Origin: Bacteroidia bacterium
GTDB taxonomy: Bacteria > Bacteroidota > Bacteroidia > Flavobacteriales > Flavobacteriaceae
NCBI GenBank assembly: GCA_030428705.1
Contig: JAUIDI010000002.1
Span: 682,001-746,000 of the forward strand
Reading direction: 5' to 3'
DNA: 64,000 bases
The notes beneath the pieces are model-generated. The model was not told where the DNA came from, ran no database searches, and saw only the letters and a program-made list of their open reading frames with translations. Below, piece after piece: positions 49,774-58,480 of the stretch. The translations under genes were made by a program, and so were the position numbers. The first letter of the stretch is position 1, and each line of letters opens with the position of its first letter.

Positions 49774-51260
49774 ACTATGAACTAGGTTACGTTGATCTTA
49801 CCATAATTGTCGTCTATGGTCTCATACTATTGGGTATGGGCGTCTTCTTTTTTAAAAAGAGCAGATCTTCCGAGCAATTCATGGTCGCCGGCAAGAGTAT
49901 TCCTGCCTGGGCGGCGGGCATAGCCGTAATGAGTACTTACACCAGTAGCATCTCGTATATCGCCGTTCCGGGCAAGGCTTTCGATGATAATTGGCATCCT
50001 TTGATCTTCGCACTGACCGCAATCCCCGTAACCTGGTTCGTGACCAAATATGTCATTCCCCATTACAGAAAAAACAAGATTGTATCGGTCTATAGTTATT
50101 TGGAAGAAAAAATAGGCGGTTGGGGACGACTGTACGCCGCACTTTCATTCTTGCTTTTTATGGTGGGAAGGGTGGCCGTCATACTATATCTTTCATCGCT
50201 TTTGTTGACCTCGTTCGTCAATACGGATATCGTTACCGTCATCGTACTTGTAGGAATCGTAACGATATTGTACACATTAATGGGAGGTATGGAAGCCGTC
50301 ATTTGGACGGATGTAATGCAGTCGGTCATTATGGTCGGGGGCATACTTTTCGTAAGCTATGTGCTGACCGCCGAAGTTTTTGCACGGCCTGAATATCTGA
50401 TACAGAAAGCTATCGACCAAAATAAGTTCAGTTTGGGAGATTCCGACCTTTCTTTAGGAAGCCGAACGATCTGGGTCATGGTCATTTACGGTATTACCGA
50501 GAACATTCGCAATCTCATCGCCGATCAGAATTATACCCAAAAATACAGTTCGGTAGCCACCGAAAAAGAAGCTAAAAAATCTGTTTGGATCGCCATGTTG
50601 ATCTATTTGCCGTTGACGATCATCTTCTTGTATATTGGCACCGCCCTATTTTCATACTATGGGGGAAGTGCCCACATTCTAAATGAAGGAATATCCAAGG
50701 GTGATGAAGTCTTTCCTTTTTTTATCGCCACTGAATTGCCGGTTGGCATAAAAGGATTGATGATCGCCGCTATTATGGCGGCATCGATGAGTACCGTTGA
50801 TTCCGCCCTGAACAGTTCGGCAACCGTTATGTTCATCGACTTTTATAAAAAGTATTTTAAGCCCAACGCTTCCGAAAAAAGCAGTTTGAAATTCTTACGT
50901 CTTTCGACCGTTATCTGGGGAGTTCTCGGTATCGGGTTTGCGCTTTTAATGATCCGGGCAAAAAGCGCTTTGGACGTTTGGTGGCAGATTTCCGGAATTT
51001 TTGGCGGGGGAATTCTAGGTCTATTTCTACTGGCTATTTACAACGTGAAAATCACAAGATTACAGGGAATCTTATCGGTAGTCTTTAGTATTCTGATCAT
51101 CATCTGGGGTACTTTTGCAAGGGATTTGCCCGAAAACTATTCGTGGATCGAATGTACCATTGACCCCATACTGATCGGGGCGATCGGCACTGCGGCCCTT
51201 ATTGGGTTGGCATTGTTTTTTGCCATGGGCAACAAACGAACCAAAAAGGTCAAGATCTAG
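49770..51260 (+). CDS. Sodium/solute symporter (SSS family)
   Basis: A 496-residue protein with about 13 helices, beginning LGYVDLTIIVVYGLILLGMGVFF, then the conserved SSEQFMVAGKSIPAWAAGIAVMSTYTSSISYIAVPGKAF. MEAVIWTDVMQ and the Gly-rich pore helix are present. The same residues recur in the transporter half of the mutarotase fusion at 32.4 kb, so the two are paralogues; here there is no Kelch domain. It overlaps the upstream lyase stop (ATGA), so both are one operon importing the lyase substrate. Confidence 0.93.
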   Translation: MNYELGYVDLTIIVVYGLILLGMGVFFFKKSRSSEQFMVAGKSIPAWAAGIAVMSTYTSSISYIAVPGKAFDDNWHPLIFALTAIPVTWFVTKYVIPHYRKNKIVSVYSYLEEKIGGWGRLYAALSFLLFMVGRVAVILYLSSLLLTSFVNTDIVTVIVLVGIVTILYTLMGGMEAVIWTDVMQSVIMVGGILFVSYVLTAEVFARPEYLIQKAIDQNKFSLGDSDLSLGSRTIWVMVIYGITENIRNLIADQNYTQKYSSVATEKEAKKSVWIAMLIYLPLTIIFLYIGTALFSYYGGSAHILNEGISKGDEVFPFFIATELPVGIKGLMIAAIMAASMSTVDSALNSSATVMFIDFYKKYFKPNASEKSSLKFLRLSTVIWGVLGIGFALLMIRAKSALDVWWQISGIFGGGILGLFLLAIYNVKITRLQGILSVVFSILIIIWGTFARDLPENYSWIECTIDPILIGAIGTAALIGLALFFAMGNKRTKKVKI

Positions 51261-51287
51261 TTTCGGGGTTATGTAATGGTGACAAAA

Positions 51288-53060
51288 TCAACTCACTATC
51301 CCCATCTTCTTTAAAAGAAAGGAAGCATTCATGTTCTGGCAAATGCCTTCCTTGAATTTGTAGTCAAAATGAAGTTCATTGTCCATGATCTCCGCATCGA
51401 AAAAGTAATTTTTAATCTGTGGCAGTTCTTCGCTTACTTCGCATAAACTAAGATCGTGCGTTGCGATGATTCCTGTTGATCTTGAGGCCACTAATCGCTC
51501 GAGGAACTTTCTTGATCCCTTGGCCTTATCGGTACTGTTCGTACCTTTCAATATTTCATCAAGAACGATAAAATAGCGGTCCTTTTGAATTTGATCGACG
51601 ATAAACTTCAGACGTTTCAACTCGGAAAAGAAATACGATTCATCATCGGTCAAAGAATCGGTGGTACGCATGCTCGTAATCAATTTAATGGGAGCATAGA
51701 TCATGCTTTTGGCACAGACCGGAAGACCGATGTTGGCCATCATAATCTGTAGCGAAACCGTTCGTAAAAAAGTGCTTTTACCCGCCATATTGGCCCCGGT
51801 AATGATGAAAAATTGTTCATCGTCGATTTGAAAATTGTTAGGCACACACTTTTCAGGGTGCAAAAGGGGATGCCCAGCCTCTTCGGATTTTATGACTATC
51901 TTCTCAGATGTCAGTCGGGGAAAAGTATAAGCAGGGTGATTAAATGCAAAATTTCCCAAACTGTTATAGGCATCGAAAAAAGCGATGGTGTCGAACCAAG
52001 CTTCGGTTTTTGTCCCGTGCTTTGCAACCCACTCCTCGATTTTAAAGCTCAGGTCAAGGTCTCGAAGCAAGAAAGCGTTGGTGAAAATACTTACAATAAT
52101 ATTATTACGTTGATCCAAGGCACCAAGCAATTTGGAAAACCGTTTTAAAATAGCAGAGGTCTTTTCATTTTCCGAAATAATTGTTTCCCTTCTTTCCTTA
52201 AGCAATTCAGAATCAAAATCAACGTCTTCCAATTCACGAATCAATTTTTGATATTGGTAGAAAGTGCTTTGGATTCTTCCGGTATCCGATGAAAGTTTAT
52301 TGACCGCTTTAAAATACCTTGCTGTTATGCCCAGACCCAACAGAAACCACAGACCCAGTATCCATCCCGGAACAAAATCCACAAAAAAACCGGTGAACAA
52401 GACTCCAGAAATTATGGAAAAAATCATCGGAAGGGTTTTCATAAAAGCTGGCAAAAATGTTCGGTAACCCTGCATCCATTTATTAATTGCCGTATAGGAA
52501 GTTTCGGTTTTCACCAATGCGGCTATGGCCGAAAACTCTTGACGCCAATCGGGCATCCAGGCCAGCACTTGAATCGCTTTTTGTTTTTGCGCAATGTCGA
52601 GAATTGCGTTTTCAGTCAACAAAGCGGCCAGAGTATCACTCCCCTGCGGTAAGACCGTGCGGTTCAAATATTGGTAAAAAGAACCCCTACCGAACAAATC
52701 GATATCTTGGCTAAAATGATGAGTAGGATCCTTATATTCGTTGCCCTGAGGCAAATCGTTGAAATCCCGGCCGAGGACTTTCAGTTCGGTTTTATTCAGG
52801 TCGATAAGTGCCTGAAGTTTATTCTTTTGATACTGTAAATCGGTATGTCGGGAAACCAAATAAAGAAAAAGTGCCATCCCTGGAATCAGAATGGCCAAAA
52901 TCAACTTTATATTTCCCCAGCTCAGATAAATGCCGAACACCGTAACTATAAAGACCAACAAACGCAACAAGCTGGAACCCGAGAGATTTTGCTTGACTTT
53001 TGCCAAATGTCCTTTATATCTATTGATTCGGCCTTGATAAAATGAAAGGAGGTCCTGCAT
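51288..53060 (-). CDS. MutS-like ATPase without mismatch domains
   Basis: 590 residues from Met 53060 (MQDLLSFYQ); the ORF-track start adds ten residues. Two N-terminal membrane helices (~30-70) and two more (~200-245) precede a helical clamp and the C-terminal MutS-type ATPase: Walker A GANMAGKSTFLRT, Walker B FIVLDEILKGTNSTD, and the ATHDLSL switch. The mismatch-binding and connector domains of MutS are missing. This short membrane-linked form is common in Bacteroidota; its role is unknown and probably not mismatch repair. Confidence 0.9.
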   Translation of the reverse strand: MQDLLSFYQGRINRYKGHLAKVKQNLSGSSLLRLLVFIVTVFGIYLSWGNIKLILAILIPGMALFLYLVSRHTDLQYQKNKLQALIDLNKTELKVLGRDFNDLPQGNEYKDPTHHFSQDIDLFGRGSFYQYLNRTVLPQGSDTLAALLTENAILDIAQKQKAIQVLAWMPDWRQEFSAIAALVKTETSYTAINKWMQGYRTFLPAFMKTLPMIFSIISGVLFTGFFVDFVPGWILGLWFLLGLGITARYFKAVNKLSSDTGRIQSTFYQYQKLIRELEDVDFDSELLKERRETIISENEKTSAILKRFSKLLGALDQRNNIIVSIFTNAFLLRDLDLSFKIEEWVAKHGTKTEAWFDTIAFFDAYNSLGNFAFNHPAYTFPRLTSEKIVIKSEEAGHPLLHPEKCVPNNFQIDDEQFFIITGANMAGKSTFLRTVSLQIMMANIGLPVCAKSMIYAPIKLITSMRTTDSLTDDESYFFSELKRLKFIVDQIQKDRYFIVLDEILKGTNSTDKAKGSRKFLERLVASRSTGIIATHDLSLCEVSEELPQIKNYFFDAEIMDNELHFDYKFKEGICQNMNASFLLKKMGIVS

Positions 53061-53112
53061 GAAAAGATACCCTGAATTAATGAGGCCCAAAGATATGTAT
53101 TCTTGACTAGCT

Positions 53113-53592
53113 CTATGTGTTTGCCCTATGCATGGCGTCCAACATGGCTATTTGGCCCAAGTGGTAGATATCATGCTGCGAAATACTGGTCAAAATGGGC
53201 AGAAAATTGTACTTTTTACCGGGAACCTGTTCTTGCAGTATAGTCTCGGGCAGGTCGGATAGCTTTTCGAGAAGTTCATTCTGTGTCTCGACCAACCTGT
53301 CTTTCAGACCGTCCCATTCCTTCTCGGTATGTATGTGAATGGCCGTCCAATCTTCAGGGCTGTCTATTTTTAGGTCATATCCCAAATCCCCCTCCAACTT
53401 TTTTAAAAGAAAAATACGCCAGTTGATTATGTGTTGTACTAAAACGGCGATCGACTTTGCGCCATATTTCTGGTCGTTCACAATTTCCCAAGGGATGGAA
53501 TCCAACTTTTCCATCATTGAGATTCCGTACCAGGGTTTGCCGTTAAAACATTCCTTAAGATTATGGATAATATGTTCAAATTCAGTAGCCAT
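53113..53592 (-). CDS. DinB-family protein
   Basis: A 159-residue four-helix protein. His ligands appear in SIAVLVQHIINWRIFLLKKL and SISQHDIYHLGQIAML, which match the metal-binding DinB/YfiT fold; thiol-S-transferase or damage-response roles are known for the family. It is followed by 2 bp and then the MmcQ-like gene, so they may share a transcript. No signal peptide. Exact activity not readable. Confidence 0.85.
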   Translation of the reverse strand: MATEFEHIIHNLKECFNGKPWYGISMMEKLDSIPWEIVNDQKYGAKSIAVLVQHIINWRIFLLKKLEGDLGYDLKIDSPEDWTAIHIHTEKEWDGLKDRLVETQNELLEKLSDLPETILQEQVPGKKYNFLPILTSISQHDIYHLGQIAMLDAMHRANT

Positions 53593-53594
53593 TT

Positions 53595-53954
53595 TTAATC
53601 AAGGGCTTCAAATTCGGTTTTTAGCTTTCGTGTAAATTTTGAAACCACCAAGTCATACGAGTGGTCGGTCAATTCCAAAATCAATTTCGGAGGTAGGGAT
53701 TCCAACATCAGCGTATTCCAGTGCACTTTGCTCATGTGATATCCCGCAATGATATCGCCATCGTATTCCTCGCGAAGTGAAATAGCCCTTTCGGGGTCAC
53801 ATTTCAAATTGACCTGTGACGGGGTTCTTTCCAACCCCGATAGGGCAAACATTTTGCCCATAACCTTAAAGACCAAGGTCTGTTCATCAAAGGGGAAATC
53901 TTCGGTTACCCCTTTTTTTGACAGACAATAATCCCTAAATTCTTCAATGTTCAT
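53595..53954 (-). CDS. MmcQ/YjbR-family protein
   Basis: 119 residues from ATG 53954 (MNIEEFRDYCLSKKG); the start in the track lies inside the upstream acetyltransferase gene. Family pattern: TEDFPFDEQTLVFKVMGKMFAL, NLKCDPERAISLRE, GYHMSKVHWNTLML. MmcQ/YjbR proteins have a double-wing DNA-binding fold of unknown function. It overlaps the GNAT gene by 11 bp. Confidence 0.88.
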   Translation of the reverse strand: MNIEEFRDYCLSKKGVTEDFPFDEQTLVFKVMGKMFALSGLERTPSQVNLKCDPERAISLREEYDGDIIAGYHMSKVHWNTLMLESLPPKLILELTDHSYDLVVSKFTRKLKTEFEALD

Positions 53955-54483
53955 TTTCAGCTTTTTTAGAAATAAGCTCCAAATTCGGCCAATAGTACCT
54001 TGTCTTAGTAATCTCGCGGTCGCCGATATCATAATCATTTATGGTCTCCAAAGCCTTTCCTCCGATACGTTCGTAAAACCTAGCGGCTTTTGTATTGCCG
54101 ATTAAGACCCAAAGGTACATCGAAGTCTTGCTAATAGCCTTTATATGTTCCGCAGCATTTATCATCAACTTCTCCCCGATTCGGCGCCCTATAAATTCGG
54201 AATCAACATGAAGGTTGTCGATCAGGGTACCGTATTTTGGGTCATCATCGATATAACCACAGACAAACCCTACGAGTCGATTATCTATTTCGGCAACAAG
54301 GACGAATTGGTTACGACGAGGGTTTTCAAAACGGTCTTTCCAAACGGCCAATCGTTCTTCAACAACCTTATTGTCTAAAAATTTATCACTGAGAGCCCCA
54401 CGGTAATTCTGTTGCCAACTCTTCGCATGTAACGCCGCAATAGCCCTATAATCATGCTTTGAAGCAGTCCTAAAACCGACCAT
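53944..54483 (-). CDS. GNAT-family N-acetyltransferase
   Basis: A 179-residue protein with the GNAT fold: N-terminal KHDYRAIAALHAKSWQQNY, beta strands FVLVAEIDNRLVGFVCGYID, DNLHVDSEFIGRRIGEKLMINAA as the acetyl-CoA loop (R/Q-x-x-G-x-G/A), and the end NTKAARFYERIGGKAL. Substrate unknown. It is part of the minus-strand run dabb-gnat-mmcQ-dinB with overlaps or gaps of only a few bases. Confidence 0.92.
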   Translation of the reverse strand: MVGFRTASKHDYRAIAALHAKSWQQNYRGALSDKFLDNKVVEERLAVWKDRFENPRRNQFVLVAEIDNRLVGFVCGYIDDDPKYGTLIDNLHVDSEFIGRRIGEKLMINAAEHIKAISKTSMYLWVLIGNTKAARFYERIGGKALETINDYDIGDREITKTRYYWPNLELISKKAENEH

Positions 54484-54485
54484 TT

Positions 54486-54878
54486 TCAGATACCCTGCGA
54501 ATCGTAGACGATTACTTTTGTCCAGAGGTCGCTAGATTCTTCAATAAATAATTTATGCGGTGCCTCGTCTTGGTAATTCTGTTGCGCTTCGGCCGATTCA
54601 AATGTTACGATCAACGAATAGGTAAATGAGCCGTCTACCACATCGCGGCTTGCCTTTGGGGGCTTACCGATAAAATTGGTCTTGGCATAAGCGGAATTAT
54701 CCAAAAACTTCTGTAGGGAAGTCTCAAAAGCCTTTCGATCTTCTTGGCTATCGGGATTCTTTAGCCAAAAATAGACGGTGTGCGCAAAATTAGGGTCGAA
54801 TTGTTTCATTTCATTTTTCGTTTGGCCGTAAGTCGTAACGGCGGTAATTAATAATAAAGTGCAAATAATTTTTTTCAT
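54486..54878 (-). CDS. Secreted Dabb-family (stress-responsive A/B barrel) protein
   Basis: A 130-residue protein with signal peptide MKKIICTLLLITAVTTYGQ. The mature part fits the Dabb ferredoxin-like barrel: HTVYFWLKNPDSQEDRKAFETSL, then SYSL-like strand FTYSLIVTFESAEAQQNYQDEAPHKLF. The export signal is unusual for this mostly cytoplasmic family but seen in flavobacteria. No active site visible. It stands 2 bp ahead of the acetyltransferase. Confidence 0.8.
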   Translation of the reverse strand: MKKIICTLLLITAVTTYGQTKNEMKQFDPNFAHTVYFWLKNPDSQEDRKAFETSLQKFLDNSAYAKTNFIGKPPKASRDVVDGSFTYSLIVTFESAEAQQNYQDEAPHKLFIEESSDLWTKVIVYDSQGI

Positions 54879-54900
54879 GTGTTGAATTTTATTGTTATTT

Positions 54901-54916
54901 CCCGATAGCTATCGGG
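54901..54916. repeat. Perfect 16-bp palindrome, interspersed type
   Basis: CCCGATAGCTATCGGG lies in the 111-bp gap upstream of the Dabb gene. A close relative, TCCCGATAGTATTGGGA, occurs at 38406-38422 next to tRNA-Leu, so this looks like a scattered short palindrome rather than a private operator. Confidence 0.6.
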
Positions 54917-54989
54917 AGTCACATGTAACCTTTGATGACTAAAATAATCATTGCTCTGAGTGTTTAAGATTATTTTAATCATTTCGGTT

Positions 54990-55613
54990 TCATTTCCCAA
55001 GTATTTTTTTCCGGTTTTCGGTCAATTCCAAAGCGGAATAATCCAGTTTCCAACCGATGGTCTCCGCAATTTTCTCTATCAAAAGTACGGCTTCCAAAGC
55101 TTCCTTTCTTGCCGTTTCCATGAGTCCGCTTTTCGGTATTTTATCCATGATATGTTGCCGCGCCTCTTTATTCAGGTTGGTCAGGTCATCCGAAGAAAAG
55201 GTATTGAACATGCTGTTCTTGATATCGTAGAATTTCAAATGGGGCTCGATCGACAATACTTCGGGCTGTGGAAAATGGGTCAGGATAATTTTCTTTTTAT
55301 TCGTATCGGCATGCATTTCGATTTTTCTAAAATCATAGCCAATATGGGTTTTGGCATTTATAATGACCAAGGCTTTCTTTCTGCCGGCGAAAAGGTTCAT
55401 GAACAAGTCTTTAGTGTTCTCATATGAATATATTTCGGCAAAATCACCTTCGACCGATATCAGTTTACAGACACTTCTGATCTTTTCCAACAGAATGACC
55501 GATTGTTCGTTGGTACGCTCTTTCTGTTGTTTCGATCGAAAACGGGAGAAAAGCCAATACATGATGATGGCCCCGAGAATGAATCCTATAACGAGCAGGG
55601 GGAAACTATCCAT
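54990..55613 (-). CDS. DUF4230 membrane-anchored protein
   Basis: A 207-residue protein with one N-terminal helix (FPLLVIGFILGAIIMYWLF) and a DUF4230 domain (EKIRSVCKLISVEGDFAEIYSYENTK, LVIINAKTHIGYDFRKIEMHADTNKKKIILTHFPQPEVLS). Function unknown. It overlaps the DUF4260 gene upstream by 8 bp, and DUF4260 overlaps the cyclase gene by 4 bp, so the three are one operon. Confidence 0.9.
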   Translation of the reverse strand: MDSFPLLVIGFILGAIIMYWLFSRFRSKQQKERTNEQSVILLEKIRSVCKLISVEGDFAEIYSYENTKDLFMNLFAGRKKALVIINAKTHIGYDFRKIEMHADTNKKKIILTHFPQPEVLSIEPHLKFYDIKNSMFNTFSSDDLTNLNKEARQHIMDKIPKSGLMETARKEALEAVLLIEKIAETIGWKLDYSALELTENRKKILGK

Positions 55614-55965
55614 TTTTCTTTCCTATTTCACCTAAATGGGTAAACTTGAATCCGTTATCGTATTTGAGTACGTAACCAAAGATCCTGTCCATACTGACAT
55701 GGGCGAACAAAATTACCGCGGTCAATTGAAGTAAAGGTACTGAAAGATAGATTCCCATAAAATAAATGGCGCTAGCGAGACCCTTATGATGGAACAAATT
55801 ATACACAAAAGCACCTATCTTGTCGTTGAAAAGATACCCTGTCATCCCGATATCCGGAGACAATATTAGCGCAAGGAACAACCACCAGGGATAATCAAGC
55901 AAACTGAACAGATAGATGCCCAAAATGAACATAAACAATTCTTCCAACTTTAATATCGTATTCAT
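55606..55965 (-). CDS. DUF4260 integral membrane protein
   Basis: A 119-residue protein with four helices and the DUF4260 signature: LLDYPWWLFLALILSPDIGMTGY, VYNLFHHKGLA, FAHVSMDRIFGYVLKY, ending in the FKFTHLGEIGKK tail. Function unknown. It sits between the cyclase and DUF4230 genes with overlaps on both sides. Confidence 0.9.
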   Translation of the reverse strand: MNTILKLEELFMFILGIYLFSLLDYPWWLFLALILSPDIGMTGYLFNDKIGAFVYNLFHHKGLASAIYFMGIYLSVPLLQLTAVILFAHVSMDRIFGYVLKYDNGFKFTHLGEIGKKNG

Positions 55966-56714
55966 TCTTCCAAAATTTCATATAAAACGGGACGGCTCGG
56001 ACTGGCATCGTTTTCAAAGGGAGCCGTCTGTAAATTCAAAAAGTAAGTACCGTCTTTTATGGAATTGGGCACAAAAACGAACTCGGTTATGGTAGCATTT
56101 TTTCTAATATTCCCGGTAGTGTTCCAGAAGGCATTATGCGCCAACAAGGCCCCATTGTCTTTTTCCTTGTCCACGGACGGTAAATCGACCAGCAAATGCT
56201 CGATATTCCCGGTCGCCAAAAATTCGGCCGTCTGCTCCAATAAGTAGGGTGGATTCGTATTCGAATATTGCCGCGATAACTTGTCTTTCAAGTTGGGGAG
56301 TGTTCTAATTACAACGGCATCCCTTTTTTTATCGCCCAAGGCATATTGCATCTGCTTTCTCGAAATCACAAAATCGTTTTGGTACTTCTCGGGGGCAATG
56401 GTCACCAACTCGGCCAAAAAGAAAAACCGGTCCAAGTTCTTATTGACCGAATGGAATTCTTCAGTGATATGGCCGACGCATTCGGTATGGGTACCATGCG
56501 CATGCGGATTGAACCAAACATCGTTGAAGTTCGTAGAAGCCCCTTCGGAAACTTTTCCGATGAATTCACCTTCGGTATGCGGTTCAATCCTCGGATGGTC
56601 AATATACCAAGCATTTATATTGGAAGTGTCACCGCGAAGTGGAATCGAAATATCCAACGGTTTGGAAAGATCGACCGTGTAGTTTCTGTTGTTGTGTTTT
56701 ATATTGGCGATCAT
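55962..56714 (-). CDS. Cyclase-family protein (kynurenine formamidase-like)
   Basis: A 250-residue protein. The metal-binding motif HAHGTHTECVGH fits the H-x-G-T-H-x-D/E cyclase signature, and LDISIPL opens the fold. The family includes kynurenine formamidase and isatin hydrolase; the Glu in place of the usual Asp after HT is tolerated in many homologues. No other kynurenine genes are nearby. It is first in the operon with DUF4260 and DUF4230. Confidence 0.85.
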   Translation of the reverse strand: MIANIKHNNRNYTVDLSKPLDISIPLRGDTSNINAWYIDHPRIEPHTEGEFIGKVSEGASTNFNDVWFNPHAHGTHTECVGHITEEFHSVNKNLDRFFFLAELVTIAPEKYQNDFVISRKQMQYALGDKKRDAVVIRTLPNLKDKLSRQYSNTNPPYLLEQTAEFLATGNIEHLLVDLPSVDKEKDNGALLAHNAFWNTTGNIRKNATITEFVFVPNSIKDGTYFLNLQTAPFENDASPSRPVLYEILEE

Positions 56715-56784
56715 ACGAACAATGTCTCGTCGAGCAATTAGAATACGCCTATGACGTGCTAAATCGAGATGTCATTGGCAGTTG

Positions 56785-56809
56785 GTTCTCGACTGCGCTC
56801 GAACAGACA
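56785..56809. repeat. Interspersed repeat copy A (downstream of hemW)
   Basis: A 25-bp sequence beginning GTTCTCGACTGCGCTCGAAC that recurs exactly at 57672-57696 within hemW. It lies in the gap between hemW and the cyclase gene, next to a CGAGATGTC block shared with 44860. Confidence 0.9.
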
Positions 56810-56839
56810 AAAATCTTTAAATTATATGGCAATTCAAAT

Positions 56840-57991
56840 TTACTTCTTTTCCAAAAAAAATAAATCCGCCGCAATGCCATCGACCAAAAACTTTCCCCTT
56901 TTGGTGGCTTTGAGAATATCATCGTCAAACATCAGCAAATCTTGACTTACATATTCCTGACATTGCATTAGTAGGTAATCCAAGTATTCTGCCCCTAAGG
57001 ACGATGCTATTTTTTTCAACGATACGCCCCAGATCGTTCGGAGGCCGGTCATGATATATTCGTTATACCGATCGGTCGTGGTCAATATTTCGCTTTCCAT
57101 AGGAAGCTTTCCTTCGTTGATGGCCTTTAGATATTTTGAATTGTTCCTCACGTTCCAACTGCGTCGATCGCCATCAAAAGAATGTGCCGAAGGGCCTATA
57201 CCCAAATATTTTCTTCCTTGCCAATAGGCCGAATTGTTTTTTGAGAAAAAGCCTTCCCTTCCAAAATTCGAAATTTCATAATTGATAAAACCATTGGCTT
57301 CCAAGACATCGACCAGCATATAAAATTGCCGCCCTGCATCTTCCTCGTCTACGTCGGCCACTTCTCCCTTTTTGATCATATATGCTAGGGCCGTCCTTGG
57401 TTCAACGGTCAGTGCATAACTCGAAATATGCGGAATGCCAAACGACAGGGCTTTCTCTATGTTTTGCATCCAGCGTTTATCTTCCATTCCGGGAATACCA
57501 TAGATCAAATCGATTGAAATATTTTCAAACTTTTTAGAGGCTTCCGAAATGCAATTTTCAGCTTCTTGGGCGTTATGTGCCCGGTTCATCAATTTTAAAT
57601 CGTCATCGAAAAAAGATTGTATGCCGATGCTGAGACGGTTGATCCCGCTGTCAATATAGTCCGCAAAGATAGTTCTCGACTGCGCTCGAACAGACACCAA
57701 GTCATCGGGATTGGCCTCTAAGGTGATTTCAGGGTTTTCGGAGACTTGATAATTATCGTAAACCGCATTGATCAATCGATCGATTTCTTGGGATGTCAGC
57801 ACCGAGGGCGTGCCTCCCCCAAAATAAATGGTTTCGACGATTTCACTTCCAAATTCATTCTTTCGCAGTTCCAGTTCTTTTTGCAAAGCCAAGACCATCG
57901 CATCCTTTTTTGCCATAGAAACAGAAAAATGGAAATCGCAGTAATGACAAGCTTGTTTACAAAAAGGAATGTGGACGTAGATGCCGGACAT
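56840..57991 (-). CDS. hemW: Radical SAM heme chaperone HemW
   Basis: A 383-residue protein with the radical SAM cluster motif CKQACHYC (C11, C15, C18), followed by the HemW-specific Phe (DFHF), the SAM-binding region FGGGTPSVL, ITLEANPDD, and the C-terminal HemW domain (FINYEISNFGREGF, YWQGRKYLGIGPSAHS, GLRTIWGV). HemW inserts heme into proteins; it was long mislabelled as coproporphyrinogen oxidase HemN. An interspersed repeat lies inside it: between ANPDD and GINRLSIGIQSF the chain reads LVSVRAQSRTIFADYIDS, several residues longer than in usual homologues. Confidence 0.95.
   Translation of the reverse strand: MSGIYVHIPFCKQACHYCDFHFSVSMAKKDAMVLALQKELELRKNEFGSEIVETIYFGGGTPSVLTSQEIDRLINAVYDNYQVSENPEITLEANPDDLVSVRAQSRTIFADYIDSGINRLSIGIQSFFDDDLKLMNRAHNAQEAENCISEASKKFENISIDLIYGIPGMEDKRWMQNIEKALSFGIPHISSYALTVEPRTALAYMIKKGEVADVDEEDAGRQFYMLVDVLEANGFINYEISNFGREGFFSKNNSAYWQGRKYLGIGPSAHSFDGDRRSWNVRNNSKYLKAINEGKLPMESEILTTTDRYNEYIMTGLRTIWGVSLKKIASSLGAEYLDYLLMQCQEYVSQDLLMFDDDILKATKRGKFLVDGIAADLFFLEKK
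57672..57696. repeat. Interspersed repeat copy B, inside hemW
   Basis: An exact 25-bp copy of 56785-56809, in frame within hemW, encoding about VSVRAQSRT on the hemW strand. It adds roughly six residues to a loop between two conserved blocks. Confidence 0.9.
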
Positions 57992-57993
57992 TT

Positions 57994-58024
57994 GTTAGTA
58001 ATAAGTGAACAGTTAAGAGTGAAC
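57994..58024. repeat. Degenerate heptamer repeats left of the four-helix-bundle gene
   Basis: AGTAATAAGTGAACAGTTAAGAGTGAACAGTT reads as rough seven-base units (GTGAACA/GTTAAGA). The minus-strand units (TGTTCACT) recur in the array at 58421-58480 on the other side of the gene. Confidence 0.6.
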
Positions 58025-58027
58025 AGT

Positions 58028-58405
58028 TTAGGAGTAATCCTTTTTGGAACCAAATTTCTCTGGATGGTTCATCATAAAATAAATCAACTTACCTATTTCA
58101 TTACTCTTCACTGTTAAATCATATAGCGTATCCTTATCGATATAACCACATGAGAAGGAAAACGCTAGCCATTCCTGGGTTTCCAAATTTTCTGCATCGG
58201 AGTCTGTGAGCTTGCTAATAAAATGCTTTTGATAGCGTCTTTTCGCATAAGCCTCTGCAATATTAATGGCAGTACTTCTCGACGAACGCCGTACCTGATC
58301 TGTCAAAGAATACGTTTTGTTTTTGGGGAATGATTTGCTTTTTTCATAAATCTCCATAGCAAGTGCAAATGCCTTTTTATAAGCCAAGAGATCTTTAAAA
58401 GTCAT
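58028..58405 (-). CDS. Four-helix-bundle protein (S23/IVP family)
   Basis: A 125-residue protein matching the family formed by 23S rRNA intervening-sequence ORFs: LLAYKKAFALAMEIYEKSKSFPKNKTYSLTDQVRRSSRSTAINIAEAYAKRR, then a helix with DSDAENLETQEWL. The family also includes Avd of diversity-generating retroelements. Function unknown. It sits between hemW and ruvC, with seven-base repeats on both sides, as if it had been inserted as a unit with the repeats. Confidence 0.88.
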   Translation of the reverse strand: MTFKDLLAYKKAFALAMEIYEKSKSFPKNKTYSLTDQVRRSSRSTAINIAEAYAKRRYQKHFISKLTDSDAENLETQEWLAFSFSCGYIDKDTLYDLTVKSNEIGKLIYFMMNHPEKFGSKKDYS

Positions 58406-58420
58406 AACAAATCTTATTGA

Positions 58421-58480
58421 TTACTGCTTACTGTTCACTGCCCACTGCCTACTGCTCACCGCCTACTGTTTACTGATCAC
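58421..58480. repeat. Degenerate heptanucleotide tandem repeat, about 8-9 units
   Basis: TTACTGC TTACTGT TCACTGC CCACTGC CTACTGC TCACCGC and further units fill 60 bp. Each varies at one to three positions. The last unit contains the ruvC stop codon (58477-58479). Confidence 0.9.
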
